Positions 20,061 through 28,472 of a stretch of 52,812 nt of DNA are shown in pieces. Numbering within the stretch: position 1 is the stretch's first letter; the number at the start of each line of letters is the position of its first letter. A program made the position numbers and the translations under genes. The notes beneath the pieces are model-generated. The model worked only from the letters and a program-made list of their open reading frames with translations. It was not told the DNA's origin and ran no database searches. The DNA comes from an uncultured Pelagibacteraceae bacterium (GTDB lineage: Bacteria; Pseudomonadota; Alphaproteobacteria; Pelagibacterales; Pelagibacteraceae), in contig CACANS010000005.1 in the NCBI GenBank assembly GCA_902533945.1, positions 1 through 52,812 of the forward strand. The letters are read 5' to 3'.

Positions 20061-21290
20061 CTATAAGCTAAAGCAACTAATTAAATCGCCTTTTTTGAAT
20101 ACTGATTTTTTATCTCCAAACACTCCCCATGCATTAGATTTTGTAAAAGGTAAAATTTTGAATGACTCCTGACCTTTCAATACTTTAAACTCAGCATAAC
20201 CTTTAGAATTATGAACTAATAAACCTTTGACAAATCTAGTAAAGGATTTTTTTTTAACAAATTTATTTTTCAATTTTGCTTTTATGCTCTTTCCAGACAT
20301 AATTCCTAAAGAAGTTAAGATAAATGGATATACAAAAAATCTAAAACAAGCAGCTGAAGAAATTGGATTTCCAGGCAAACCAAAAAAAACTTTGTTTTTA
20401 TTTCTAAATTTTGCAAATAAAATCGGTTTTCCTGGTCTTATTAAAGCTCCTTTAAAAAAATTACTTAGCTTAAATTTTTTAATTATTTCTGGGACAAAAT
20501 CAAACTTACCTTTTGAAACAGCTCCTGATGTGATTATTATATCAGTATCCGTTTTTAAGTTTTTAATTATCTCGTTATAAAATTTTTTTTTTTCATTATC
20601 TCTTAAAATTTTATTATCTAAAAATTTTATAGGAAAATTTTTTAGATATGATTTTAAATAAAAACCATTAGAATTCCTTACTTTCCACTTGGGAATATTT
20701 TTACTATTTGATATTTCATTTCCAGTAGTAAAAAAAACAATTTTTGGAATTTTTTTAACTAAAATTTTTTTAATTCCAAGAGCTTTAAATGCAAGAATAT
20801 GCTGGGGTTTAATTAATTCACCTCTATTTATAACTTTTTTTCCTTTTTTAAAATCTGAACCTTCAAATCTGATATTATCATTTTTATTTATTTTTTGATC
20901 AACAATAATGTAATTATATTTTTTTTTTTTAGTAAAAATTTTTGTTTTTTCAACTGGTATAACTGCATCAAATGGTTTTTGAATTATAGCACCAGTCATA
21001 ACTTCTATTGTTGAATATTTTGGTATTTTTTGAATCTTTGGATTATCTCCGGCAGCAAGAGTTTTTAAAATTTTAAATTTTTTAAATTTTTTTTTTGTTA
21101 AATTTCTAGTATCTTTTGAACTGACAGCATATCCATCAAAAGATGTATTATTTGCTGCTGGATAGTTGCTAGGTGAATAAACATCAGAGGCACAAACTCT
21201 ATTTATTGAATTAATAGATAAAATTATCTCTGAATTAATTTTAATTTTGCTTTTTTTTATTATCAATATTGCTTTTTTATAACCTAACAT
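20061..21290 (-). CDS. moeA: molybdopterin molybdenumtransferase MoeA
   Basis: SPSNYPAANNTSFDGYAV, FTTGNEI, TSGAVSKGKFDFV, FGLPGNPISSA. Confidence 0.95.
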   Translation of the reverse strand: MLGYKKAILIIKKSKIKINSEIILSINSINRVCASDVYSPSNYPAANNTSFDGYAVSSKDTRNLTKKKFKKFKILKTLAAGDNPKIQKIPKYSTIEVMTGAIIQKPFDAVIPVEKTKIFTKKKKYNYIIVDQKINKNDNIRFEGSDFKKGKKVINRGELIKPQHILAFKALGIKKILVKKIPKIVFFTTGNEISNSKNIPKWKVRNSNGFYLKSYLKNFPIKFLDNKILRDNEKKKFYNEIIKNLKTDTDIIITSGAVSKGKFDFVPEIIKKFKLSNFFKGALIRPGKPILFAKFRNKNKVFFGLPGNPISSAACFRFFVYPFILTSLGIMSGKSIKAKLKNKFVKKKSFTRFVKGLLVHNSKGYAEFKVLKGQESFKILPFTKSNAWGVFGDKKSVFKKGDLISCFSL

Positions 21291-21407
21291 TTCGTTAATA
21301 TTCTATATTATATATGATCATTTTGTCTTCAATTATTGCATCATAGATATTGTGTTCGTTCAACAAATTAAATATAAAATATTTATATTTTATCAAAAAA
21401 ATTACAA

Positions 21408-21806
21408 ATGGATTTAAAAATTTTAGAAATAGCTTCAAATACCAAAAATAATAAAATTGTTAAAAATTTTACACATTTGGCTAAAGATAAAAACCCTATT
21501 TGTGGTGATGAAATGGAGATTAGTTTGAGAATTACTGATGATAAAATAATTGATTTTGGTTATCAATCAAAATCGTGTATTTATTGTCAAGCATCAGCAA
21601 GCTTGTTATCAATTAATATTAAAAATAAAAAAACCAAAATTGTAAAGCAATTGATACAGGATCTTGAGATTTTCTTTTCTAGCAGTTCTAATAAATTTAA
21701 AAAAAAATGGCCTCAATATAAAATTTTATTTAAAGAAAAAAATATAGCAAGAAAAGGTTGTATATTATTACCTTTTAAAACTTTAAAGAAAGCTCTAAAA
21801 TCATAA
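21408..21806 (+). CDS. SufU/IscU-like iron-sulfur scaffold protein
   Basis: NPICGDEMEISLRI, SKSCIYCQASASLL, ARKGCILLPFKTLKKAL; three scaffold Cys positions present. Confidence 0.8.
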   Translation: MDLKILEIASNTKNNKIVKNFTHLAKDKNPICGDEMEISLRITDDKIIDFGYQSKSCIYCQASASLLSINIKNKKTKIVKQLIQDLEIFFSSSSNKFKKKWPQYKILFKEKNIARKGCILLPFKTLKKALKS

Positions 21807-21807
21807 A

Positions 21808-22275
21808 ATGAAATTTAAAAATTTTAAGCAAATATTATTTGCTGTAGTTTTTTCAATCATTACTATAGGTATATTAACTTTTTTAACTTATAAAACTGAG
21901 TTTGGAGTTTTTTTAATCGCATCTTTTGGTTCTACTATGGTTTTGCTATTTGGATATCCCGAAAGTCCTTTTGCACAACCAAAAAATATTTTTTTTGGAC
22001 ATTTTGTAACAGCTACTGTTGGGGTTATATTTGTGAATTTTGTTCCTCTTCCTTTGTATTTATCAATACCTTTAGCTGTAGGTATTGCTGTTGGATTAAT
22101 GATATTACTTAATGTGACTCACCCTCCGGCTGGAGGTAATCCGGTGATAGTTTTAATGGGATCTGCATCTTATGATTATCTTTTAAACCCTATAATATTT
22201 GGTTGTATTATACTAATAGTGTTTGGGGTAATTTTAAATAGATTCATAGCAAAGAAAAAATATCCTTTAGCATAA
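21808..22275 (+). CDS. HPP family integral membrane protein
   Basis: ASFGSTMVLLFGYPESPFAQPKN..NVTHPPAGGNPVIVLMGS; gap of 1 bp to upstream CDS. Confidence 0.92.
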   Translation: MKFKNFKQILFAVVFSIITIGILTFLTYKTEFGVFLIASFGSTMVLLFGYPESPFAQPKNIFFGHFVTATVGVIFVNFVPLPLYLSIPLAVGIAVGLMILLNVTHPPAGGNPVIVLMGSASYDYLLNPIIFGCIILIVFGVILNRFIAKKKYPLA

Positions 22276-22276
22276 T

Positions 22277-22310
22277 ATGTTTGATCAAACATCTGTTTCT
22301 ATGCTACAAT
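22277..22310 (+). promoter_or_regulatory. putative promoter/operator of formate dehydrogenase
   Basis: 16-bp perfect palindrome ATGTTTGATCAAACAT (22277-22292) overlapping a possible -35 TTGATC; possible -10 TACAAT at 22305-22310, 18-bp spacing. Confidence 0.55.
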
Positions 22311-22360
22311 TTTATAAAATTAATTTTATTTTAAACAAATTAAATATTAGGAGATAAAAA

Positions 22361-23560
22361 ATGAAAGTGCTTTGTATATTATACGATGATCCTAAGGGAG
22401 GAATGCCAAAATCATATCCCTTATCGAGTCTTCCAAAATTAGAAAAATATCCTGATGGGATGACATTACCTACGCCGAAAGGAAGAGACTACACACCTGG
22501 TCAACTCTTAGGATGTGTTTCTGGTGAGCTGGGTTTAAGAAAATTTTTAGAAAGCAATGGACATGAATTAATAGTAACAAATAGTAAAGATGGGGACGGA
22601 TGTGAAGCAGACAAGCACATTGTTGATGCTGATATTGTAATTTCGCAACCTTTTTTTCCATATTATTTAACTAAAGAAAGAATTTCTAAGGCAAAAAATC
22701 TTAAGATGGCAATAACAGCAGGTATTGGTTCAGACCATGTAGACTTGCAAGCTGCTATGGATAATAAAATTGATGTGGTTGAAGTAACTTTTTGTAATTC
22801 TAGATCAGTGGCTGAGCACATAGTAATGATGATTGTCTCAATGGTAAGAGATTACCATAACCAACATAGAATTGTTAATGAAGGTGGATGGAACATAGCG
22901 GATGCAGTTCAAAGATCTTATGATGTTGAAGGTATGCATGTAGGAACAGTTGCTGCGGGTCGTATTGGTTTAGATGCACTAAGAAAAATGAAGCCATTTG
23001 ATGTTCATTTACATTACTTTGACAGACACAAGCTCCCTGATAGCGTCGAAAAAGAATTAAATTTAACATTCCATGAGTCAGTAGAATCTATGGTTAAAGT
23101 TTGTGATGTTGTAACAATTAATTGTCCTCTTCACCCTGAAACTGAAAATTTGTTTGACGATGCAATGATAAGTAAAATGAAAAAAGGTGCTTATATTGTT
23201 AATACTGCGAGAGGAAAAATTTGTAATAAAGATGCAATTGCAAAAGCTTTAAAAAGTGGTCAACTAAGTGGATATGCTGGGGATGTATGGTTTCCTCAAC
23301 CAGCACCAAATGATCACGTATGGAGAAGTATGCCAAATCACGGTATGACTCCACACACATCTGGAACATCCTTAACTGCTCAAGCAAGATATGCTGATGG
23401 TGTAAGAGAAATTCTAGAATGCTTTTTTGACGGTAAAGAAATTAGAAATCAGTACTTAATTGTAAAAGATGGTCAATTAGCAGGTATGGGAGCTCATTCA
23501 TACAGTAAGGGATCAGCAACAAGTGGTTCTGAAGAAGCTGCTAAGTATAAAAAAGCTTAA
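22361..23560 (+). CDS. fdh: NAD-dependent (Mo-independent) formate dehydrogenase, D-2-hydroxyacid dehydrogenase superfamily
   Basis: TAGIGSDHVDL, VTFCNSRSVAEHIVMMI, GTVAAGRIGL, HYFDRHKLPDSVEKELNL, MTPHTSGTSLTAQARYADG, GAHSYSKGSATSGSEEAAKYKKA; AGGAG ribosome-binding site. Confidence 0.95.
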   Translation: MKVLCILYDDPKGGMPKSYPLSSLPKLEKYPDGMTLPTPKGRDYTPGQLLGCVSGELGLRKFLESNGHELIVTNSKDGDGCEADKHIVDADIVISQPFFPYYLTKERISKAKNLKMAITAGIGSDHVDLQAAMDNKIDVVEVTFCNSRSVAEHIVMMIVSMVRDYHNQHRIVNEGGWNIADAVQRSYDVEGMHVGTVAAGRIGLDALRKMKPFDVHLHYFDRHKLPDSVEKELNLTFHESVESMVKVCDVVTINCPLHPETENLFDDAMISKMKKGAYIVNTARGKICNKDAIAKALKSGQLSGYAGDVWFPQPAPNDHVWRSMPNHGMTPHTSGTSLTAQARYADGVREILECFFDGKEIRNQYLIVKDGQLAGMGAHSYSKGSATSGSEEAAKYKKA

Positions 23561-23570
23561 TAAATTTAAA

Positions 23571-23601
23571 TAAGTTAGCTATAATAAAAGTAGCTAACTT
23601 A
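23571..23601. terminator. candidate bidirectional terminator hairpin between fdh and the FAD oxidoreductase
   Basis: TAAGTTAGCTA (23571-23581) and TAGCTAACTTA (23591-23601), 11 bp, 9-nt loop, between convergent genes. Confidence 0.6.
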
Positions 23602-23634
23602 CTTAATGATATTTTAGTATTTTATATAAAAAGA

Positions 23635-24738
23635 CTATAAAACATAAGGCTCTGGTCTAGCATTGCTTTTGAGAATTCTTTCTACTGCAAATACGCTAAC
23701 GTCTATTGTTTGATAGGATCCAGTTGTAATTAATTCTGTCAAGGCTCTCCCGATTCCTGGAGCTTGCATTAATCCTCTTCCAGTAAAACCAGATGCCATA
23801 TAAACATTGTCGTATTTAGGATGTTTTCCAACAACGGCATTGTTATCTAATTTATTACAATCATAATACCCTGCCCAACCTCCGGTTAGCTTTAGTTCTT
23901 CAAAAACTGGAATTCTTTTTGCAAGTGCTGGCCAAACTAATTCTTCAAAATCATTCCAAGCAGGTTCAAGATCTTCGGCATCAAATACTGATATTGGTGA
24001 ACCAGCTAGATATTCTTTACCTTCTGGCCTCCAATAAACTCCGGTTGTTAAATCTCCTGTCAACGGCATTTCAGGAATGTGCTTTGGACATTTCACTCTA
24101 AAGACTGTATGCTTTTGTGGTACTACAGGAATATCATTCAATAATTCTTTGGTCCAACATCCTGCTGCTGAAACTATTATTTTTGCTTTAATATCAGAAA
24201 TACTTTTAACCTCACCTTTTATAAATTCAGCGCCTAATTCAATTGCTTTACTCTTTAAAGCGCCATGAAACATAAAAGGATCAATCCATCCTTCACTCTT
24301 ATTGTCCGTATATGTTGCTGTTTCTATTCCTTCGTTATTAATATATGGAAAAATATTAGATAACTCAGATCCTTTGATATTTTTAGTTCCCGCATCACAA
24401 GCTCTATGGTTTTCTAGAGCTCTATATTGCTCTTCTGCATGTTCAGGACCGAACATTAGTAAGTATCCATTTGGAACCATACTTGCTGTAGGATTGGGAT
24501 TTTTTTCAGTTTTTAAAATTTCTGGTATTTGAGAAATAAATTCTCTTGCAAATTTACCTAGAAGAATGTTTTCTTTTTGATAAAATTGCCTTCTAAATCC
24601 TCCTAAAGATAATGGAAATGATGCTTTTTTATAAGTAGGATCTCTTTCTATAACTTTTACTTTTCTACCCTCTTTCGATAAAAAATAAGCTGTTGCAGCT
24701 CCTATTATTCCTCCACCAACTATTACTATATCGTCCAT
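23635..24738 (-). CDS. DAO-family FAD-dependent oxidoreductase (FOXRED1/sarcosine-dehydrogenase-like)
   Basis: MDDIVIVGGGIIGAATAYFLSKEG; GFRRQFYQKENI; MASGFTGRGLMQAPGIGRALTELI; start moved from 24792 to 24738 to remove overlap with tspO. Confidence 0.88.
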   Translation of the reverse strand: MDDIVIVGGGIIGAATAYFLSKEGRKVKVIERDPTYKKASFPLSLGGFRRQFYQKENILLGKFAREFISQIPEILKTEKNPNPTASMVPNGYLLMFGPEHAEEQYRALENHRACDAGTKNIKGSELSNIFPYINNEGIETATYTDNKSEGWIDPFMFHGALKSKAIELGAEFIKGEVKSISDIKAKIIVSAAGCWTKELLNDIPVVPQKHTVFRVKCPKHIPEMPLTGDLTTGVYWRPEGKEYLAGSPISVFDAEDLEPAWNDFEELVWPALAKRIPVFEELKLTGGWAGYYDCNKLDNNAVVGKHPKYDNVYMASGFTGRGLMQAPGIGRALTELITTGSYQTIDVSVFAVERILKSNARPEPYVL

Positions 24739-24740
24739 AT

Positions 24741-25208
24741 TTAGTTTAAAATTAATAAGCTTGAATTTAGAATTATTGCATAAGTACACCAAAGTAAATA
24801 AGGAATCATCAAAATAAAACTTAAATTGCTAATTTTTTTAAATCTCATCATTAAAAATATAATAAACAAAATGATAATTATAAGATTAATCAATGCTAGA
24901 AAAATATTGTGGAATACAAAAAATACAATACTCCAAGTTGTATTAAAACATAAGTGTATTAAGTAGTAAAAAACTAAATTTATATCTTTGTAATTTTTAT
25001 GCCAAGCAGACCAAATTGCTATAGTCATAAATAAATATAAGGTTGTCCAAACAGGAGCAAACAACCAATCTGGAGGATTAAAACTTGCCTTAGTTAATGT
25101 TGAATACCATGGTTCCTTGTACGTTATTGTCGCTATGCTGCCAATAAAAGATGCTGAATACGTGATTATAGCAAAAATTAAAAAAGATAAAAATTTATTT
25201 TTTAACAT
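24741..25208 (-). CDS. tspO: TspO/MBR family protein
   Basis: EPWYSTLTKASFNPPDWLFAPVWTTLYLFMTIAIW, FNTTWSIVFF. Confidence 0.93.
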   Translation of the reverse strand: MLKNKFLSFLIFAIITYSASFIGSIATITYKEPWYSTLTKASFNPPDWLFAPVWTTLYLFMTIAIWSAWHKNYKDINLVFYYLIHLCFNTTWSIVFFVFHNIFLALINLIIIILFIIFLMMRFKKISNLSFILMIPYLLWCTYAIILNSSLLILN

Positions 25209-25231
25209 AATAATATATATATCATTTGATT

Positions 25232-25990
25232 ATGAAGGATAAAGTAATTTGGATTACAGGTGCAAGCAGCGGCATTGGAAAAGCTTTAGCAATTAAATTT
25301 GCAAAAAAAGGTTGGAAAGTTGCAATTTCTGCTAGAAGAGAAAATTTATTAAATGAAATTGCTAAAACTTATAATAATATTTTTCCATACCCACTTGATG
25401 TAACCAATAGCAAGAATTGCGAATTAGTGTTTAATAACATTAAAGAAAAATTTAAAAATGTTGATATTTCAGTTTTTAGTACAGGAATGCATGATCCAAA
25501 ATCAGAAAAGTCACTAGACTTAAATAAAGTAAGGCAAATAATGGAAGTAAATTTTTTTGGTACGATAAATTCAGTTAATGCTGTTTATAAATACTATAAA
25601 GAAAGAAAATCAGGTCAAATTTCAATTGTTTCGTCTGTTGCTGGATATAGAGGATTGCCCGCAGGTGGAGCATATTGTGCTTCTAAATCTGCTTTAACAA
25701 GTTTTACTGAAAGTTTAAATTTTGACATGAAAAGAAAAAATGTGAGAGTATCTCTTATAAGTCCTGGTTTTATTAAAACGCCGATGACAGATCAGAATGA
25801 TTTTCCAATGCCAATGATAAAATCTCCAGAATTTGCAGCAGAACAAATTTATAACGGATTAGTCAAAAAAAATTCATTCGAAATTCATTTTCCAAAAAGT
25901 TTTACTATTGTAATGAAAATATTACGAATACTTCCAAATTGGATTTATTTTAAGTTAGTGGAAAAAGGAATGAAAAAAATTAAATATTAA
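25232..25990 (+). CDS. SDR family oxidoreductase
   Basis: ITGASSGIGKAL, YCASKSA, SPGFIKTPM; start moved to ATG at 25232. Confidence 0.92.
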   Translation: MKDKVIWITGASSGIGKALAIKFAKKGWKVAISARRENLLNEIAKTYNNIFPYPLDVTNSKNCELVFNNIKEKFKNVDISVFSTGMHDPKSEKSLDLNKVRQIMEVNFFGTINSVNAVYKYYKERKSGQISIVSSVAGYRGLPAGGAYCASKSALTSFTESLNFDMKRKNVRVSLISPGFIKTPMTDQNDFPMPMIKSPEFAAEQIYNGLVKKNSFEIHFPKSFTIVMKILRILPNWIYFKLVEKGMKKIKY

Positions 25991-25993
25991 TAA

Positions 25994-26530
25994 CTATTCT
26001 TTTACAAAAAATACTGTAAGTTCAGCGACTTTAAATCGAAATTTACTCATAGTTGCTCTATTAATTGCAATTTTTTCATCTTGTTTAAATATCCAGTCAT
26101 CAAAAGTAATTTTGATTTCTTTGCCTTTAACAGGTACCAATAAAACATACTCAAATTTAAATGCTGGGCCATAAGAATAACCTTTAGCTTTGCCAACAAC
26201 ATCTCCTGCTGTTCCCTCATATTTATGTTCATCAATTTTATTAATTTTCCATTGTCGATTTTGAATTTCTCCATCATTCCACACAAATTTTTCATCAAGA
26301 ATTAATTGCTTTCCATCCCATTTGCCATTTAAATCAGCAGAAAACTGTCTTGTAACTTTTCCTGATCTGTTTTGTAAGATTCCCCAAGCTTTTACATTTC
26401 CTGACAAATATTCTTCGATAATTAGTCGAGGTTTTTGGCCTTTAAAATCAATTGGTTTCATATCATTTACTGAACAACTAGTTAACAAAATTAAAGTAAC
26501 TAAAGCAAATATAAATTTTAACCTTATCAT
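25994..26530 (-). CDS. DUF3833-type lipoprotein
   Basis: Lipobox LLTSCS; PRLIIEEYLSGNVKAWGILQNRSGKVTRQF, TAGDVVGKAKG, FDDWIF, INRATMSKFRFKVAELTVFF. Confidence 0.88.
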   Translation of the reverse strand: MIRLKFIFALVTLILLTSCSVNDMKPIDFKGQKPRLIIEEYLSGNVKAWGILQNRSGKVTRQFSADLNGKWDGKQLILDEKFVWNDGEIQNRQWKINKIDEHKYEGTAGDVVGKAKGYSYGPAFKFEYVLLVPVKGKEIKITFDDWIFKQDEKIAINRATMSKFRFKVAELTVFFVKE

Positions 26531-27702
26531 TTATTACACATCGAAAATTGTATTAAATCTATATTTTTAGATTTAAATCCTGCTTCGCAGTACGAAAGAT
26601 AAAATTCCCACATTTTTTTAAATGTTAAATCAAAACCTTGACTTTTAATTAAATCCCACTTTTTATTAAATTCTTTTCTCCAAATTATCAATGTTTCAGA
26701 ATAATGATTTGCATATGAATTATATTCGTTAAATTTTAAACCGTTTGAATCAGCATAGTTAAATAAACTTTTTTTTGAAGGTAAAAAGCCGCCAGGGAAA
26801 ATATATTTTTGAATAAAATCCTGTTTGGTTTTATATCTATCAAACAAACTATCGTCTATTGTAATGGCTTGAATGCCTACTTTGCCATTTTCAGAAAGGT
26901 TGTTTTTAATCGTTTTAAAGTAGCTTTCTAAATATTTCTGGCCTACAGCTTCTATCATTTCTATTGATGCAATTGAATTATATTTTCCTTTTAAATCTCT
27001 ATAATCTTTTATTTCTATATTTATTTTTTCATTAAGTCCTGCTTTGTGAATTCTTTTTTTTGCATACTCAAATTGTTTTTGTGAAATTGTAATACAGTCT
27101 AACTTGACATTATAATTTTTACCCAAATATTCTGCAAATCCTCCCCATCCACAACCTATTTCTAAAACTTTACTATTTTCTTTTGGTTTTAAAAGATTAA
27201 TTAATTTTTGATATTTATTAATTTGAGCTTCATGTAGATCTTGTTTATCACTATCAAATATTGCGCTCGAGTAAGTTAAAGTTTTATCTAGCCATAAAGA
27301 AAAAAAGTCATTTCCTAAATCATAATGTTTAGAAATATTTTTTTTGCTTCTTTTTTTTGTATTTTTTAAAAAAGTATCTTTAATAAAATTAATAATTGGA
27401 AAATCTAGTAAGCCTGAAAATCCATGTATCAATTTTATATTTCTTGCTGTTATCTCAATTAAATCAGATAAATTGTCTGTCTCAAAATCTCCACGCATAT
27501 ATGCCTCTGCCATACCGATGCTGCCCTTATTAACAACATTAAGTGTAAAGCCTGGTTTGTTAATCTTAATATTCACTCTTAAAATTTCATTTTCTTTCCC
27601 AAACTTGTATTTCACTCCATTAAAATTAGTTAAATAAATTCTGCCATGTTTTATATTTTTAAGTGCGCTAAAAACTATTTTATCTGAAATATTACTTATC
27701 AT
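26527..27702 (-). CDS. cfa: cyclopropane-fatty-acid synthase family methyltransferase
   Basis: MAEAYMRGDFET, KNISKHYDLGNDFFSLWLDKTLTYSSAIF, VLEIGCGWGGFAEY, QKYIFPGGFLPS. Confidence 0.95.
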   Translation of the reverse strand: MISNISDKIVFSALKNIKHGRIYLTNFNGVKYKFGKENEILRVNIKINKPGFTLNVVNKGSIGMAEAYMRGDFETDNLSDLIEITARNIKLIHGFSGLLDFPIINFIKDTFLKNTKKRSKKNISKHYDLGNDFFSLWLDKTLTYSSAIFDSDKQDLHEAQINKYQKLINLLKPKENSKVLEIGCGWGGFAEYLGKNYNVKLDCITISQKQFEYAKKRIHKAGLNEKINIEIKDYRDLKGKYNSIASIEMIEAVGQKYLESYFKTIKNNLSENGKVGIQAITIDDSLFDRYKTKQDFIQKYIFPGGFLPSKKSLFNYADSNGLKFNEYNSYANHYSETLIIWRKEFNKKWDLIKSQGFDLTFKKMWEFYLSYCEAGFKSKNIDLIQFSMCNK

Positions 27703-28472
27703 TATTTATTCTCGATAGTTATATTGTTTTTTATATTTAATTTTTTCTTAACTAGATTAATTCCTTTAACCCATAATCTTAATGCTTCAAAATGTATCGC
27801 GGCAATGATTTTAAAAGTCATCAAAGGATGTTTTAAATATGAAAAAATTAGGTTTTTTGAGGATAATTCTGATCTTATTCCATCCTGTGATGCATGCAAA
27901 AGTTTTCCTTCTTGATCTCTTTGATCGATAATTACAGATAATTTATTTTCTGGGATTAAAATTTTAAAAAAATATTCTGAAGACAAATCCATAAAGGGTG
28001 ATACATAAAATTTTTTTGTGCAACTATTTTTTATTATTTTCTCATTATCATTTACTTTAAAAACATATGTATGCTGCTCATTAAATGTATTTTTTACCTC
28101 GTAAAGAATTGCTATTAAAGATGAATTTTTATTATAGACAAAAAAAATACTTAAAGGATTAAAAACATAACCTAGAATCCTTGGATAACATAAAAGCTTT
28201 ATTTTTATTTCATTTGTGTCTATCCCTAGCGAATTTAAATTTTTTTCTATCCAACTTTTTAATGTAGAACCGTTTCTATCACCATGATCCTTATCAAAGA
28301 AACTTATTAAATTTATTTTGTTATATGAAAAAAAGGGTATTTTTTTTTCTATTTCTTCTATTTCTGACAAATCAATAAAAAGTGAAAATACTTTATACTT
28401 AAATGAATGTTCTTTTGGTTTGAATCTTTTGTGAATTACTTGCCCAGTATAAATAAAAGATTCTTTAATCAT
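27702..28472 (-). CDS. DUF1365 family protein
   Basis: YTGQVIHKRFKPKEHSFKYKVFSLFIDL, LLCYPRILGYVFNPLSIFFVY, KKFYVSPFMDL. Confidence 0.93.
   Translation of the reverse strand: MIKESFIYTGQVIHKRFKPKEHSFKYKVFSLFIDLSEIEEIEKKIPFFSYNKINLISFFDKDHGDRNGSTLKSWIEKNLNSLGIDTNEIKIKLLCYPRILGYVFNPLSIFFVYNKNSSLIAILYEVKNTFNEQHTYVFKVNDNEKIIKNSCTKKFYVSPFMDLSSEYFFKILIPENKLSVIIDQRDQEGKLLHASQDGIRSELSSKNLIFSYLKHPLMTFKIIAAIHFEALRLWVKGINLVKKKLNIKNNITIENK

Noticed and set aside
21360-21400. AT-rich near-palindromic tract upstream of the SufU-like gene (AAATATAAAATATTTATATTTTATC)
   Set aside because: Not an exact inverted repeat and expected in such AT-rich sequence.
22470-23387. Three 62-64-aa minus-strand ORFs antisense to formate dehydrogenase
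   Set aside because: His/Leu/Gln-rich shadow peptides of a highly conserved sense gene.
24739-24792. Upstream extension of the FAD oxidoreductase (MVYLCNNSKFKLINFKLN)
   Set aside because: It overlaps tspO and the FAD-binding MDDIVIVGGG start fits the family.
26047-26298. 83-aa alternative-frame minus ORF inside the DUF3833 gene
   Set aside because: The DUF3833 frame has a lipobox and family motifs; the other frame has none.
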